Positions 18,873 to 26,934 of a stretch of 64,000 nt of DNA are shown here, in pieces. The DNA is from Bradyrhizobium sp. CCGB01 (GTDB taxonomy: Bacteria > Pseudomonadota > Alphaproteobacteria > Rhizobiales > Xanthobacteraceae), in the NCBI RefSeq assembly GCF_024199795.1, contig NZ_JANADK010000001.1:5766001-5830000 (forward strand), given 5' to 3'. The notes under the pieces are model-generated. The model was given only the letters and a program-made list of their open reading frames with translations. It had not been told where the DNA came from and ran no database searches. The translations under genes were made by a program, and so were the position numbers. Every line of letters begins with the position of its first letter. The stretch's first letter is position 1.

Positions 18873-19715
18873 TCAGGCCAGATAACGCGTGAGATAGCCT
18901 TCCATCGCGTAGAGCGCGCAGAGCGCGAGGCTCGACCAGACTGCGGCGCTGAAATACAGGAACATCCAGGTCAGCTCGCCCTTCCAGTGCGCGATGTCGT
19001 GGGTCACCACCCAGCGCGTCGAGACGTCATGCAGGCCCTCGAGGAAGCCGAGGAACTTATTGCCCTCTTCATGCCCTGCCCGCCAGCGGCTGAGATACAT
19101 CGGCACGTCGACGGTGACGAGGAAGGCGAGGAAACAGGCGATGCCGACGATGCCCGACATCAGCGCCCAGCGCACCGGTCCCTGGAATTCCGGCATCAGC
19201 CGGCAAAGCGCGATGCCGGCGAGGAAGAAGGTCACCGCCCACAGCGAGTTCTCGATCGCGTTGAAGAGGAAGTTGGTCGTCACCACCGCGTACCAGGAGA
19301 AACACTCCGCGATGATGATGATGGGCACGATCACCAGCGCGATGTTCACCGCGGTCTCCGCGCCCGTCATGCCCCCGAGCTGATGCAGGATGATCGCCCA
19401 CTGCGCGACGAAGCACAGTTCGGCCACGGTCGCGACCGTGCGGCCGACAACGACGCTGGAGAGCCAGGTGTCGAACAGGCAGATTCGCTGTACGTCGGCG
19501 CGCGGCAGCACCGAGCGGAAGGCGCAGCCAAACACATAGCCCGCGCAGAGCAGGAGCATCAGGCCGATGTCGGAGCCACCACTGATGCTGCCCGCAACTG
19601 TCGGATAGAACTCGCGATACAGCATGAACCAGACGAGAACGTTGGCCGCACTGACAAGCGTCAGGGACCCCCACCACCACGCGAGGGGATTTGACCGCGC
19701 CTGCCACTGCAACAT
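18873..19715 (-). CDS. Polytopic membrane protein, unknown function
   Basis: Chosen start is an ATG with GGAG six bases upstream, giving 280 residues (MLQWQARSNPLAWWWGSL); an in-frame ATG at 19766 would add 17 residues without a good ribosome site. The protein has about seven or eight hydrophobic segments. Notable residues are a His/Trp-rich stretch THDIAHWKGELTWMFLYF near the C-terminus, and ALCRLMPEFQGP in the middle. I do not recognise the family. It converges with the binding-protein gene four bases away. Confidence 0.7.
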   Translation of the reverse strand: MLQWQARSNPLAWWWGSLTLVSAANVLVWFMLYREFYPTVAGSISGGSDIGLMLLLCAGYVFGCAFRSVLPRADVQRICLFDTWLSSVVVGRTVATVAELCFVAQWAIILHQLGGMTGAETAVNIALVIVPIIIIAECFSWYAVVTTNFLFNAIENSLWAVTFFLAGIALCRLMPEFQGPVRWALMSGIVGIACFLAFLVTVDVPMYLSRWRAGHEEGNKFLGFLEGLHDVSTRWVVTHDIAHWKGELTWMFLYFSAAVWSSLALCALYAMEGYLTRYLA

Positions 19716-19735
19716 GAATCGCTCCGCCGTAATCG

Positions 19736-19836
19736 ATATGACATCTAGCGGTAGCAATTCTGTCATATTCCGGCAGCACGACGCGACAAAAATCTACGTT
19801 ATGGCGCTGTCATAATTGGCCTGCGCGCTGTCATAT
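19736..19836. promoter_or_regulatory. Repeated TGTCATAT motifs upstream of the membrane-protein gene
   Basis: ATATGACA at 19736-19743 and TGTCATAT at 19761-19768 form a perfect 8-bp inverted pair; further direct copies are TGTCATAA at 19808-19815 and TGTCATAT at 19829-19836. Four related sites in 100 bp of otherwise empty promoter DNA suggest a regulator-binding array. Confidence 0.4.
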
Positions 19837-19917
19837 TCGCGAAGGCCACTGCTCTCCCCTGCATTTTTGAGCTTATTCCGCGGCGCTTCTTCGAGGCCCC
19901 GGAATAACGCGGGGACT

Positions 19918-20406
19918 CTATTTCTTCATCCCGCCCACATACGCCGCCAGCTTGTCCAGCGTCTGGTAGCCGTACTCGACGGCACCAAAACCGATCATGC
20001 CGTCGCGCTGCTCGGTGCTCGAGGCCAGTTGCCGCATCATCAGAACAGTCTTGCCGTTAGCCTGCTCGGCAAAGGTGACGGTGAAGCGAAACATGCCGGG
20101 ATCGTCATCCTGGTCGGTGCCGTGATCCATCTCCATCAGCGAGGGCCGCTCGATGCGGCGAAAGCGCATGCGGTTCGGATAGACCGTGCCGTCCGGGCCG
20201 ATCATGTTGAAGCGCCAGAGGCCGCCGACGCGCACGTCGATCTCGAAGGTCTCGACCTTGAAGCCCTTCGGTCCGAACCATTGCGGCAGGTGCTTTGGGT
20301 CGGACCATGCCTCGAACACCAGATCGCGCGGTGCGTCGATCACGCGCGACATCACGATCTCACGGTCGAGCGACCATTGCGACAGGGCGGCATTGGAATT
20401 CGTCAT
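19918..20406 (-). CDS. SRPBCC/AHSA1-family protein
   Basis: A 162-residue protein with the AHSA1 (activator of Hsp90 ATPase homologue-like) pattern: RVIDAPRDLVFEAWSDPKHLPQWFGPKGF at the N-terminus, GGLWRFNMIGPDG in the middle, and a final helix with GYQTLDKLAAYVG. Such START-like folds bind small hydrophobic molecules. Its ATG overlaps the stop of the ArsR gene (TGATG), a very common ArsR-SRPBCC pairing in which the two are translationally coupled. Confidence 0.9.
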   Translation of the reverse strand: MTNSNAALSQWSLDREIVMSRVIDAPRDLVFEAWSDPKHLPQWFGPKGFKVETFEIDVRVGGLWRFNMIGPDGTVYPNRMRFRRIERPSLMEMDHGTDQDDDPGMFRFTVTFAEQANGKTVLMMRQLASSTEQRDGMIGFGAVEYGYQTLDKLAAYVGGMKK

Positions 20407-20795
20407 CACTCAGAACCTTTCCGTTTGGTTGTGCGCGACGGCCGCTTGGCGGCCGCGCCTTCCTTCTCTTTCTTCAGTTTCATCACGTAGGCCTCGAACC
20501 GGTCGAGCCGCGCCTCCCAGATCGCGCGCTGCTGCTGGAACCAGTCCTCCGCGCCGAGGAGCGCGTCCGGACTGAGGCGGCAGGTGCGCACGCGGCCGGA
20601 TTTTTCCGACTGAACGAGCCCGCTCGTCTCCAGCACATGGATGTGTTTCATGAAGCTCGGCAGCGCCATCTCGAATGGATCGGCAAGCTCGCCGACCGAC
20701 GCCTCGCCGGCACAGAGCCGCATCACGATCGCCCGCCGTGTGGGATCGGCAAGGGCGGCGAAGATCTGGTCGAGCCGGGACAATTGGTTAGCCAT
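20406..20795 (-). CDS. ArsR-family winged-helix regulator
   Basis: A 129-residue regulator starting MANQLSRLDQIFAALADPTRRAI, the typical ArsR opening; a 12-residue upstream extension is unlikely. The recognition region is EASVGELADPFEMALPSFMKHIHVLE and the wing follows. No metal-binding Cys cluster of the ArsR/SmtB type is visible, which fits the SRPBCC-linked subgroup. Its start codon lies inside one of two matching palindromes, so it probably represses its own operon. Confidence 0.9.
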   Translation of the reverse strand: MANQLSRLDQIFAALADPTRRAIVMRLCAGEASVGELADPFEMALPSFMKHIHVLETSGLVQSEKSGRVRTCRLSPDALLGAEDWFQQQRAIWEARLDRFEAYVMKLKKEKEGAAAKRPSRTTKRKGSE

Positions 20796-20854
20796 GAAGC
20801 TAACTATACGTCCGCCACCGTCCGGCGTCAATGATTGTTAGCCGATGAGCTAAG
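20787..20854. promoter_or_regulatory. Two palindromic operators for the ArsR/SRPBCC operon
   Basis: GTTAGCCATGAAGCTAAC (20787-20804) and GTTAGCCGATGAGCTAAG (20837-20854) share the dyad TTAGC-N6-GCTAA. The first covers the ArsR start codon, the second lies 50 bp upstream. Duplicate dyads of this kind at an ArsR promoter are best read as autoregulatory operators. Confidence 0.6.
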
Positions 20855-20867
20855 TTATATTTTCCGA

Positions 20868-20890
20868 CTTGTAGCCCGGATGGAGCGAAG
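20868..20890. repeat. Short dispersed chromosomal repeat fragment
   Basis: The sequence beginning CTTGTAGCCCGGATGGAG and continuing to 20890 resembles a short dispersed repeat seen in many proteobacterial genomes. Recognition is from memory of the family and not from a second copy in this window. Confidence 0.35.
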
Positions 20891-20902
20891 CCGCGACCCG
20901 CG

Positions 20903-22165
20903 ATGAGGAACCCACAACGCGCAATCGTGAATTGGGAGGCGCGGCCCTCCCCGCTAAAAGAGATTCGGGGGTGCATCGCATCATGCGTCAGAGCCGTGCC
21001 GTCTGTTGTCAACTCATCGCACCTCACCCGGCGGGCCCTCGCCCGGGCTGCGCTTATTCCCCTCGCGACGGCGATCGCCTGGCCACGCTGCGCATCCGCG
21101 GATTCCGACATGATCGCGCAGATGCGCGACATCGTCGCAAGCGAGCTGGCGCCGACCGCGACGCCGGACCAGCCGGGCGGCCTCGCCGTCGCGCTCTATG
21201 CCGGGCGCCATGTCGAGTTCTTCAGCTACGGCTTTGCCGACGACGCCACGCGCAGACCGGTCACGCCGGATACGCTGTTCAACCTTGGTTCCCTACGCAA
21301 ACCGTTCGAGGCGACGCTGGTGGCGCTCGGCTCGCTCAGGAGTGAATTGCGGCCCGACGATCCCCTGCCGAAATATCTGCCCGAGCTCACCGGAGACTAT
21401 GTCCGCCGCGTCACCGTCGGCCAGCTCGCCACGCACACGTCCGGCATGCTGCTTTCGACCGACCATCCGCCATGGCCGAACGACTCCTTCACGCAGGCGC
21501 AGTTCATCGACATGTTCAACGCCTGGAAGCCGCCGGCCGGCGAAGCGCCCGGCAAGCAGCGCGTCTACAGCCATGCCTGTTACGTGCTGCTTCAGCTCGT
21601 GCTCGAGCGCTGCTACGGCGCTCCGATCGCAACCCTGCTCGAAGAGCGCATCCTTGCGCCGCTCGGCATGAATGCGACCTCGCTGCCGGAGCGCGGCGAG
21701 GACAACCGCGCCATCATGGACGCGACCTGGATGCAGCGCGTCGCGCAAGGCTATTCGGATCAGGGCGTGGCAATCGGACCGCCCGGCAACCAGCAGAGCT
21801 ATTTCAACTTTCCCGGCACCGGCCAGATGTTTTCGTCCCCGCGGGATCTTGCGACCTTCGTTGCGGCCTGCGTCGACGGCCGCTCGGTCGATCCGCATTT
21901 GCGCGAGGCGCTGCGGATGACGCAGCGCGAGGCCTTCCGCGTCGACGAGAAATTCGGACAAGGCATGGCCTGGGAGACGGTGCGCTTGCCCGGCGTCACC
22001 ATCATCGACAAGCCCGGCGGCCTCAACAACGCCTCCGGCTATCTCGGCCTCGTCCCTGCCGGGCAGATCGGCTTCGTCCTGCTCGCAAATCGCGGCGAAT
22101 ACCCGCACGAGATCGTTCGCTACAGGATCCTGCCCGCGCTGGCGAAGCTCGTGGCATCGCATTGA
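20903..22165 (+). CDS. Serine beta-lactamase-like hydrolase (class C/S12 family)
   Basis: Up to 420 residues. The catalytic Ser-x-x-Lys is SLRK in LFNLGSLRKPFE; the second motif is YSH in RVYSHACYVLLQ instead of the usual YxN; the third is KPGG near residue 370 instead of KTG. An export signal, LTRRALARAALIPLATAIAW, starts near residue 42, so a GTG at 20996 could be the real start; the region before it overlaps a dispersed repeat. The protein is probably a periplasmic esterase or peptidase of the beta-lactamase fold rather than a resistance enzyme. Confidence 0.8.
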   Translation: MRNPQRAIVNWEARPSPLKEIRGCIASCVRAVPSVVNSSHLTRRALARAALIPLATAIAWPRCASADSDMIAQMRDIVASELAPTATPDQPGGLAVALYAGRHVEFFSYGFADDATRRPVTPDTLFNLGSLRKPFEATLVALGSLRSELRPDDPLPKYLPELTGDYVRRVTVGQLATHTSGMLLSTDHPPWPNDSFTQAQFIDMFNAWKPPAGEAPGKQRVYSHACYVLLQLVLERCYGAPIATLLEERILAPLGMNATSLPERGEDNRAIMDATWMQRVAQGYSDQGVAIGPPGNQQSYFNFPGTGQMFSSPRDLATFVAACVDGRSVDPHLREALRMTQREAFRVDEKFGQGMAWETVRLPGVTIIDKPGGLNNASGYLGLVPAGQIGFVLLANRGEYPHEIVRYRILPALAKLVASH

Positions 22166-22182
22166 ATCCGTCCCTCGAAACA

Positions 22183-22209
22183 GAAAGCCCCGGCAGAACC
22201 GGGGCTTTC
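22183..22209. terminator. Bidirectional intrinsic terminator
   Basis: A perfect 11-bp stem (GAAAGCCCCGG / CCGGGGCTTTC) with a 5-nt loop lies between two convergent genes, with A-rich and T-rich flanks that suit both directions. Confidence 0.8.
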
Positions 22210-22234
22210 CGTACCAGATCCGGAACGGGATAGC

Positions 22235-23068
22235 TCAGTATCTGGCGACGACAGGTCCGCCGAACTTGTAGTTCACGCCGACGCGCACGATGTTGGATTT
22301 GAGGTCGACCGAGTGGGTGTAGACGTTGCTCGGGAACGGCACCGCTCCTCCGAAGCCGACCAGATTGGTGCTGGTCGCCGTGGCGCGTCCGAGATCGACG
22401 TAAAGATACTCGGCCTTGAGCGACCAGCCGCCGCCGAAGGCGTACTCGGTGCCGACGCCCGCGGTCCAGCCGAGGCGCGTGTCGCGGATCGCGGCCGACT
22501 CCGTCGCCAGCGAGAAGGTGTCGGTGAAGTTGAAATTTCCCTTCACCTCGGCGATCGCCGCGCCGCCCGTGGCATAGAGCAGCCAGGTCGGAGCCGCGAG
22601 GAAACCGATGCGGCCGCGGATGGTGGCGAGCCAGTCGGCCGAGACCGACGAATTGACGGTGAAGGCGGTCGGGGCGCAGCAGGGATAGACCGCCGAACCG
22701 GTCGCGCTGCCCTTGAACCCGAAATAGTTGATGTCGCCTTCGAGGCCGAGCACGGCGTGATTGACCTGCCAGTTGTAGCCCGCAGTGAAGCCGCCGGTCA
22801 CACTGGAGCTGTTGACGCTCTGGGCGCCGACCGTGTTGATGGCGGGGACGCTGCTGGTGGCGAAATAGCCTGTCGGCGACCAGACCGTCGAGGTGGTCGG
22901 ATCGGCGCTGCCCCACTGCCCGCCGACATTGCCGCCGACGTAAAAGCCCGTCCAATTGTAGGCCGGCGCCATCACCGGCGCCTTGGTGTATTGCGCCGCG
23001 AGGTCGGCCGCATGCACGGATGCGGTGCCCAACACAATCGAAGCGACCGCCAGAAAAAGCTTCTTCAT
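22235..23068 (-). CDS. Outer-membrane beta-barrel protein (Omp31/porin-like)
   Basis: The start with an AAGGAG site gives 277 residues and a signal peptide (MKKLFLAVASIVLGTASVHA). The mature part opens with APAYNWTGFYVGGNVGGQWG, the classic start of rhizobial 8-stranded Omp25/31-type barrels, contains alternating strands such as GGFTAGYNWQVNHAVLGLEGDI, and ends with IVRVGVNYKFGGPVVARY, with a near-terminal aromatic as expected for barrels. Role: outer-membrane structure; no pore specificity can be inferred. Confidence 0.9.
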   Translation of the reverse strand: MKKLFLAVASIVLGTASVHAADLAAQYTKAPVMAPAYNWTGFYVGGNVGGQWGSADPTTSTVWSPTGYFATSSVPAINTVGAQSVNSSSVTGGFTAGYNWQVNHAVLGLEGDINYFGFKGSATGSAVYPCCAPTAFTVNSSVSADWLATIRGRIGFLAAPTWLLYATGGAAIAEVKGNFNFTDTFSLATESAAIRDTRLGWTAGVGTEYAFGGGWSLKAEYLYVDLGRATATSTNLVGFGGAVPFPSNVYTHSVDLKSNIVRVGVNYKFGGPVVARY

Positions 23069-23346
23069 TCCAGTCTCCTTGCCCCACGCGATTGATCTCG
23101 CGTTCCGGAATGCGCGCGGACGGGAGGCATCCGGCGCAGCCTGGGAATAGGAGGTGCACTGCCCACTCGTCTCGGTCTGCAGCGCAGTTCGTATGGACTG
23201 TGACGCAGTCAGTGACTTATCGCGCAAGACGCGTGGCGAGTGTGACCCGATCGCCACACATCGCCGCTGCCGCAGCGGCGCGCGAGGCAAGTGAACGTCG
23301 CATCACGACAAGTGCGCGAGAGCGGCGCTCGAATCCGCGCGCGATC

Positions 23347-24051
23347 TCACACCGAGCGCGTCAACCCGCCATCCACGCGGATGTTCTGGCCGGTGATGTA
23401 GGCCGCACCGTCCGAGGCGAGGAATGCGACCGTCGCCGCGATCTCCTCGACCTTGCCGTAGCGTTTCATCGGCACACTGTCGCGCCGCGCATCGGTCTGC
23501 GGCAGGCTGTCGATCCAGCCCGGCAGAACGTTGTTCATGCGGATGTTGTCGGCGGCATGGGCGTCGGTGAAGATCTTCGTGAAGGCGGCAAGGCCCGCGC
23601 GGAACACCGCGGAGGTTGGAAACATCGCGCTCGGCTCGAACGCCCAGGCGGTCGAGATGTTGACGATGGCGCCGCTCTTCTGCGCCTGCATCACCGGCGT
23701 CACCAGCCGGGTCGGCCGGATCACGTTGAGCAGATAAGTGTCGAGGCCGGTGTGCCACTGCTCGTCGGTGATCTCCGTGATCGGCGCGCGGGGCCCATGG
23801 CCCGCGCTGTTGACGAGCACGTCGATGCGCCCCCATTTGGCCATCGCGCCGTCGACGAGCCGCTTCAGATCGTCATTCGACTTGTTGGAGCCGGTGACGC
23901 CGAGACCGCCGAGCTCGGCCGCCAGCGCCTCGCCCTTGCCGGAGGACGACAGGATCGCGACGCCAAAGCCGTCTGCCGCGAGCCGCCGCGCCGCCCCTGC
24001 CCCCATGCCGCTGCCGCCCGCAGTAACGAGTGCGACCTTCTGTGCTGCCAT
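23347..24051 (-). CDS. Short-chain dehydrogenase/reductase
   Basis: A 234-residue SDR. The start at MAAQKVALVTAGGSGMGAG was chosen because AAGGG lies nine bases upstream; an ATG three codons earlier touches that site. The cofactor loop is TAGGSGMGAGAAR; NSAG replaces NNAG. In the catalytic region the Ser is in NISTAWAFEP, but the usual Tyr-x3-Lys is replaced by a less typical stretch (PTSAVFRAGLAAFTK), in which the Tyr is missing and a Lys is displaced. The C-terminus ends with NIRVDGGLTRSV. It may be catalytically divergent. Confidence 0.82.
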   Translation of the reverse strand: MAAQKVALVTAGGSGMGAGAARRLAADGFGVAILSSSGKGEALAAELGGLGVTGSNKSNDDLKRLVDGAMAKWGRIDVLVNSAGHGPRAPITEITDEQWHTGLDTYLLNVIRPTRLVTPVMQAQKSGAIVNISTAWAFEPSAMFPTSAVFRAGLAAFTKIFTDAHAADNIRMNNVLPGWIDSLPQTDARRDSVPMKRYGKVEEIAATVAFLASDGAAYITGQNIRVDGGLTRSV

Positions 24052-24120
24052 GACCGTCATCCCTTGCGATGGAGTTGAGGCGAGCCGCCGGCCCGGCCTA
24101 TCATGAGGCCTTCTACCGCC

Positions 24121-24138
24121 GGACCTGCCGGCAGGTCC
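24121..24138. promoter_or_regulatory. Perfect 18-bp palindrome in divergent promoter region
   Basis: GGACCTGCCGGCAGGTCC is a perfect dyad lying between the divergent SDR and GNAT genes, 21 bp upstream of the latter. It could be an operator for both or a stem in the GNAT leader. Confidence 0.4.
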
Positions 24139-24158
24139 ACCGTTGGAAGGCATTCGTC

Positions 24159-25001
24159 ATGAGCGATTTGCAGATCCGCAATTTGCGCCCCGAGGAGATC
24201 GCCATCGCCGTCGACTGGGCCGCCGCCGAGGGCTGGAATCCGGGCCTCGGCGATGCCGCCTGTTTCGCGACCCCGGACGCAAAAGGCTTCTTCGTCGGCG
24301 AGATCGACGGCGAGCCGGTCGCAACCGTCTCCTGCGTCAACTACGATGATCGCTTCGCCTTCCTCGGCTTCTATATCGTGCGCCCGGGCTTTCGCGGCGC
24401 GGGCCATGGCCTGCGCATCTGGAACGCGGCGATCGCACATGCGGGCTCGCGTGTGATCGGCCTCGACGGCGTCGTGGCGCAGCAGGACAATTACAAAAAA
24501 TCCGGCTTCCAGCTTGCCTACGCCAATATCCGCTACGGCGGCATCGTCGCCGCGCCGCCGAATCCACCTGCCGATATCGTCGCGCTCGACAATATCCCGT
24601 TCGCGCTTGTTGAAGCCGACGACGCGACTGTCTTCCCAGCCGCGCGAAGCGCCTTCCTGCGCGCCTGGATCGACACGCCGGGCCATCTCGGCGCAGCGCT
24701 GCTGCGCCATGGCCAGCTTGCCGCATGGGGCGTGATCCGGCCCTGCCGGACCGGCCACAAGATCGGCCCGCTCGTTGCCGACGACCGCGGAGCGGCGAAA
24801 GCGATCGTGCTGGCCCTGCTGGCAAGCGCAGGTGGCGGCGAAATCTTCCTCGACGTCCCCGCCGTCAATCGCGAGGCGATTGCTCTCGCGGAATCGTTCG
24901 GGCTCAGGCCGGTATTCGAGACGGCGCGGATGTACACTGGGCCGATCCCGCCGCTGCGGATCGACCGCGTGTTCGGCGTGACCAGTTTTGAGCTGGGCTA
25001 G
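24159..25001 (+). CDS. GNAT-family acetyltransferase
   Basis: A 280-residue protein. The first half is a GNAT domain: LRPEEIAIAVDWAAAEGWNPG at the start, acetyl-CoA-loop region FLGFYIVRPGFRGAGHGLRIWNAA, and GLDGVVAQQDNYKKSGFQLAY. The second half looks like the C-terminal YitH/HolE-type acetyltransferase-associated domain (GQLAAWGVIRPCRTGHKIGPL). The substrate is unknown. It starts at an ATG divergent from the SDR gene. Confidence 0.88.
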   Translation: MSDLQIRNLRPEEIAIAVDWAAAEGWNPGLGDAACFATPDAKGFFVGEIDGEPVATVSCVNYDDRFAFLGFYIVRPGFRGAGHGLRIWNAAIAHAGSRVIGLDGVVAQQDNYKKSGFQLAYANIRYGGIVAAPPNPPADIVALDNIPFALVEADDATVFPAARSAFLRAWIDTPGHLGAALLRHGQLAAWGVIRPCRTGHKIGPLVADDRGAAKAIVLALLASAGGGEIFLDVPAVNREAIALAESFGLRPVFETARMYTGPIPPLRIDRVFGVTSFELG

Positions 25002-25048
25002 AGCATGATCCGGAAAGTGTGAAGCGGTTTTCCGAAGAGATCATGCGC
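25002..25048. repeat. Dispersed palindromic repeat typical of Bradyrhizobium/Rhodopseudomonas
   Basis: The sequence starts AGCATGATCCGGAAA and ends GAGATCATGC, forming an imperfect stem. From memory this unit recurs many times in Nitrobacteraceae genomes. It starts at the GNAT stop codon and may serve as a terminator. Confidence 0.55.
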
Positions 25049-25067
25049 AAGAAGCCCAATACGCCGC

Positions 25068-25514
25068 TCAGTAGCAGCGCATGATGTTGACGGTGTGCTC
25101 GCCGCCGCCGCGGCCCGGCACCGTCACCTGCTCCGTCGGGCAGCTCGGCACATAGGGCCGGTCTGACGGCACCACGTTCGGCGGGAAGCGATGGGTCCAA
25201 TCCCAGGGAACGTCATAGGTGTAGGTGTAGCGCACGTCGGTGGAGGCCGGCTGCCCGGGATCGGCGAAGGGCTGACCGTAGCCTGCGTTGTCGTAAAAGA
25301 ACCCGCCACCGCCCGGCCAGTAGACCCAGGGCGTGTTACGGCCGCGGAACCTGCCGCCATGCGCCATCGGCGGACGCGCCACCCCGCCGGAAGGCCCGAC
25401 AGCGAGCCCATGCGCCGCGGTGGCGCCGGGCCGTGCAAAGCTGTCGCTGGGGGCAAGGAGCAGCGCGGCTGCGCTGAGTGAGGCGAATAACGCCCCGTAT
25501 GATCTGGACATCAT
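25068..25514 (-). CDS. Small secreted protein, unknown function
   Basis: About 148 residues from one of two adjacent ATGs. It has a signal peptide (SYGALFASLSAAALLLAPSDSFA), then a Gly/Pro/Tyr-rich mature region (VYWPGGGGFFYDNAGYGQPF) and a C-terminal segment with two Cys (PSCPTEQVTVPG and IMRCY) that could pair. No family recognised; proteins of this style are common in Bradyrhizobium. Confidence 0.6.
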   Translation of the reverse strand: MMSRSYGALFASLSAAALLLAPSDSFARPGATAAHGLAVGPSGGVARPPMAHGGRFRGRNTPWVYWPGGGGFFYDNAGYGQPFADPGQPASTDVRYTYTYDVPWDWTHRFPPNVVPSDRPYVPSCPTEQVTVPGRGGGEHTVNIMRCY

Positions 25515-25794
25515 GATACGCACCAACTCGTTTGGCTTCGGCGGCTCCCCACCGCACGCTAGGCCGGGCTGTCGCCCACCCGCAAACGTATAATTAATTG
25601 TTGGTTAAGGCACGGGATTAACGCGGAACAATGTGCGGCAAGACGCCCGGGATTCCCGCCTCATTTCAGGCACTTCGTTCCGTGGACCGCGACTTCATAA
25701 CCAGTTGATCGGAGTTGATCGCTTCAGCCGATGACGCCCGGAACGCTCCCGCACTGCGGCCGTTGGCTCCGACCAAAAGCAAGGAGCATCCCGG

Positions 25795-26082
25795 ATGCAG
25801 AACAAGTCAAAACTTCTCAGCCTGATCGCGGCATCCCTTATCGCGGGCACGGCTGCCGCGTCGGCACAGGGCTACGATTGGAACGGACCGCGTGTGGGTT
25901 GGGAGCGGAGCGGCCCCGGCTATGAACCGGTTCAGCCGCGCGCGATGTACTATCCCGGCACGGCGGGACCGTATGGCGCGTTCAACGGCACCAACCATCC
26001 GACGCCGAGCTCGACGCAGGGCGACGTCGGTCCCGACGGCAACAACAACGGCACGCTGACCGGCAGATATCGCAGCTGGTAG
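25795..26082 (+). CDS. Small secreted protein, unknown function
   Basis: A 95-residue protein with a signal peptide ending near ASAQ (residue 25) and an AAGGAG site. The mature part is rich in Gly, Pro, Asn and Tyr (PRAMYYPGTAGPYGAFNGTN; GDVGPDGNNNGTLTG). No catalytic motif is visible. It is followed by a strong terminator. Confidence 0.65.
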   Translation: MQNKSKLLSLIAASLIAGTAAASAQGYDWNGPRVGWERSGPGYEPVQPRAMYYPGTAGPYGAFNGTNHPTPSSTQGDVGPDGNNNGTLTGRYRSW

Positions 26083-26098
26083 TGCCCGCACGCGTCGA

Positions 26099-26127
26099 GG
26101 CCCACCGTCTTGCGCGGACGGTGGGCC
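26099..26127. terminator. Intrinsic terminator between convergent genes
   Basis: An 11-bp perfect stem (GGCCCACCGTC / GACGGTGGGCC) with a 7-nt loop directly follows the small secreted protein gene and precedes the last curlin-type gene on the other strand. Confidence 0.75.
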
Positions 26128-26135
26128 TTCGCGCG

Positions 26136-26417
26136 TCAGCGGCCCTGCTGCTTGCGCAGCCAGTCGAGCATGTCCTTCGCATTTCCGGTGCCCTGCGTCA
26201 CGATGGCGGTGTTGCCGCCGCTGCGACGATAGATCGTGGTGCGCCCCGGCTCCTTGTCGATCCTGACCTCGGCCTGCGCGGGATCGCCGCTTTGCGTGAT
26301 CGACGCCATCCCGTTCTCGTCCTGGACCACTGTGGTATGGCCGTCGCCGGCCCCGGCCGGCGCCATCGCGATCGCGCTGATAATTCCCATTCCGGATGCA
26401 AGCAGGAGCAACCGCAT
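26136..26417 (-). CDS. Small secreted protein with degenerate curlin-type repeats
   Basis: A 93-residue protein with a signal peptide (to about residue 23), a GGAGG site, and only two repeat-like segments (GMASITQSGDPAQAEV and NTAIVTQGTGNAKDML). The spacing of Gln-x-Gly-x-x-Asn/Gln is curlin-like, but the protein is otherwise charged and ends in a helical, Lys/Arg-rich tail. It is the last gene of the five-gene curlin run and could be a nucleator, anchor or chaperone rather than a fibre subunit. Confidence 0.65.
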   Translation of the reverse strand: MRLLLLASGMGIISAIAMAPAGAGDGHTTVVQDENGMASITQSGDPAQAEVRIDKEPGRTTIYRRSGGNTAIVTQGTGNAKDMLDWLRKQQGR

Positions 26418-26429
26418 GTCACACCTCCA

Positions 26430-26891
26430 TCATCGGCTGAACTGGAAGATCGCCAGCCAATTGAAACGTCCGAACTGCCTCACCGCTCCCGTGTTCATGT
26501 CCCCGATCTGGAGCAGGAGCGCGTTGGTGGAATTGCCGATCTGGGTAATATCGGCGGTGTTGCTTAGGCCGGACTGACCGATGGCCGCGTTCGTCGTGCC
26601 GCCCACCTGGATCACGTTAGCATAATTGCGCGTGCCGTTCTGGATGATGGTCGCGTCCACCGTACCGGTCCCGCCGATCTGAATCACCCGCGCGATATTG
26701 ATGCGGCTGTTCTCCTCGATCGTGACCGGCTGTACGTTGTCGCCGAACTGCACGACCGTTTCGATGCTCACGTTCCGGTTCGTCACACTGCGCTGGACGG
26801 ATCCGGCGCACGCTTGCGTCGCAGTACCGACAGCCGCAAGCAATGCCGCCAGGGCGAACACGCGCCTCAGGACTTGTCTGCCACTTCGCAT
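26430..26891 (-). CDS. Curlin-repeat protein (CsgA/CsgB-like)
   Basis: A 153-residue exported protein. After the signal (ending near residue 29) it has about five repeat units of 20-23 residues with the curlin spacing of Asn-x-Ala-x3-Gln-x-Gly, for example NYANVIQVGGTTNAAIGQSG and NTADITQIGNSTNALLLQIG. Curlin repeats form the beta-helix rungs of extracellular functional amyloid. The Gln and Asn ladders are clear. It ends NWLAIFQF, an aromatic C-terminus. Confidence 0.8.
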   Translation of the reverse strand: MRSGRQVLRRVFALAALLAAVGTATQACAGSVQRSVTNRNVSIETVVQFGDNVQPVTIEENSRINIARVIQIGGTGTVDATIIQNGTRNYANVIQVGGTTNAAIGQSGLSNTADITQIGNSTNALLLQIGDMNTGAVRQFGRFNWLAIFQFSR

Positions 26892-26934
26892 CGCGTTTCC
26901 CCGTTCGCTCTTAACGGCGCCGTTCGCGCGCGCC

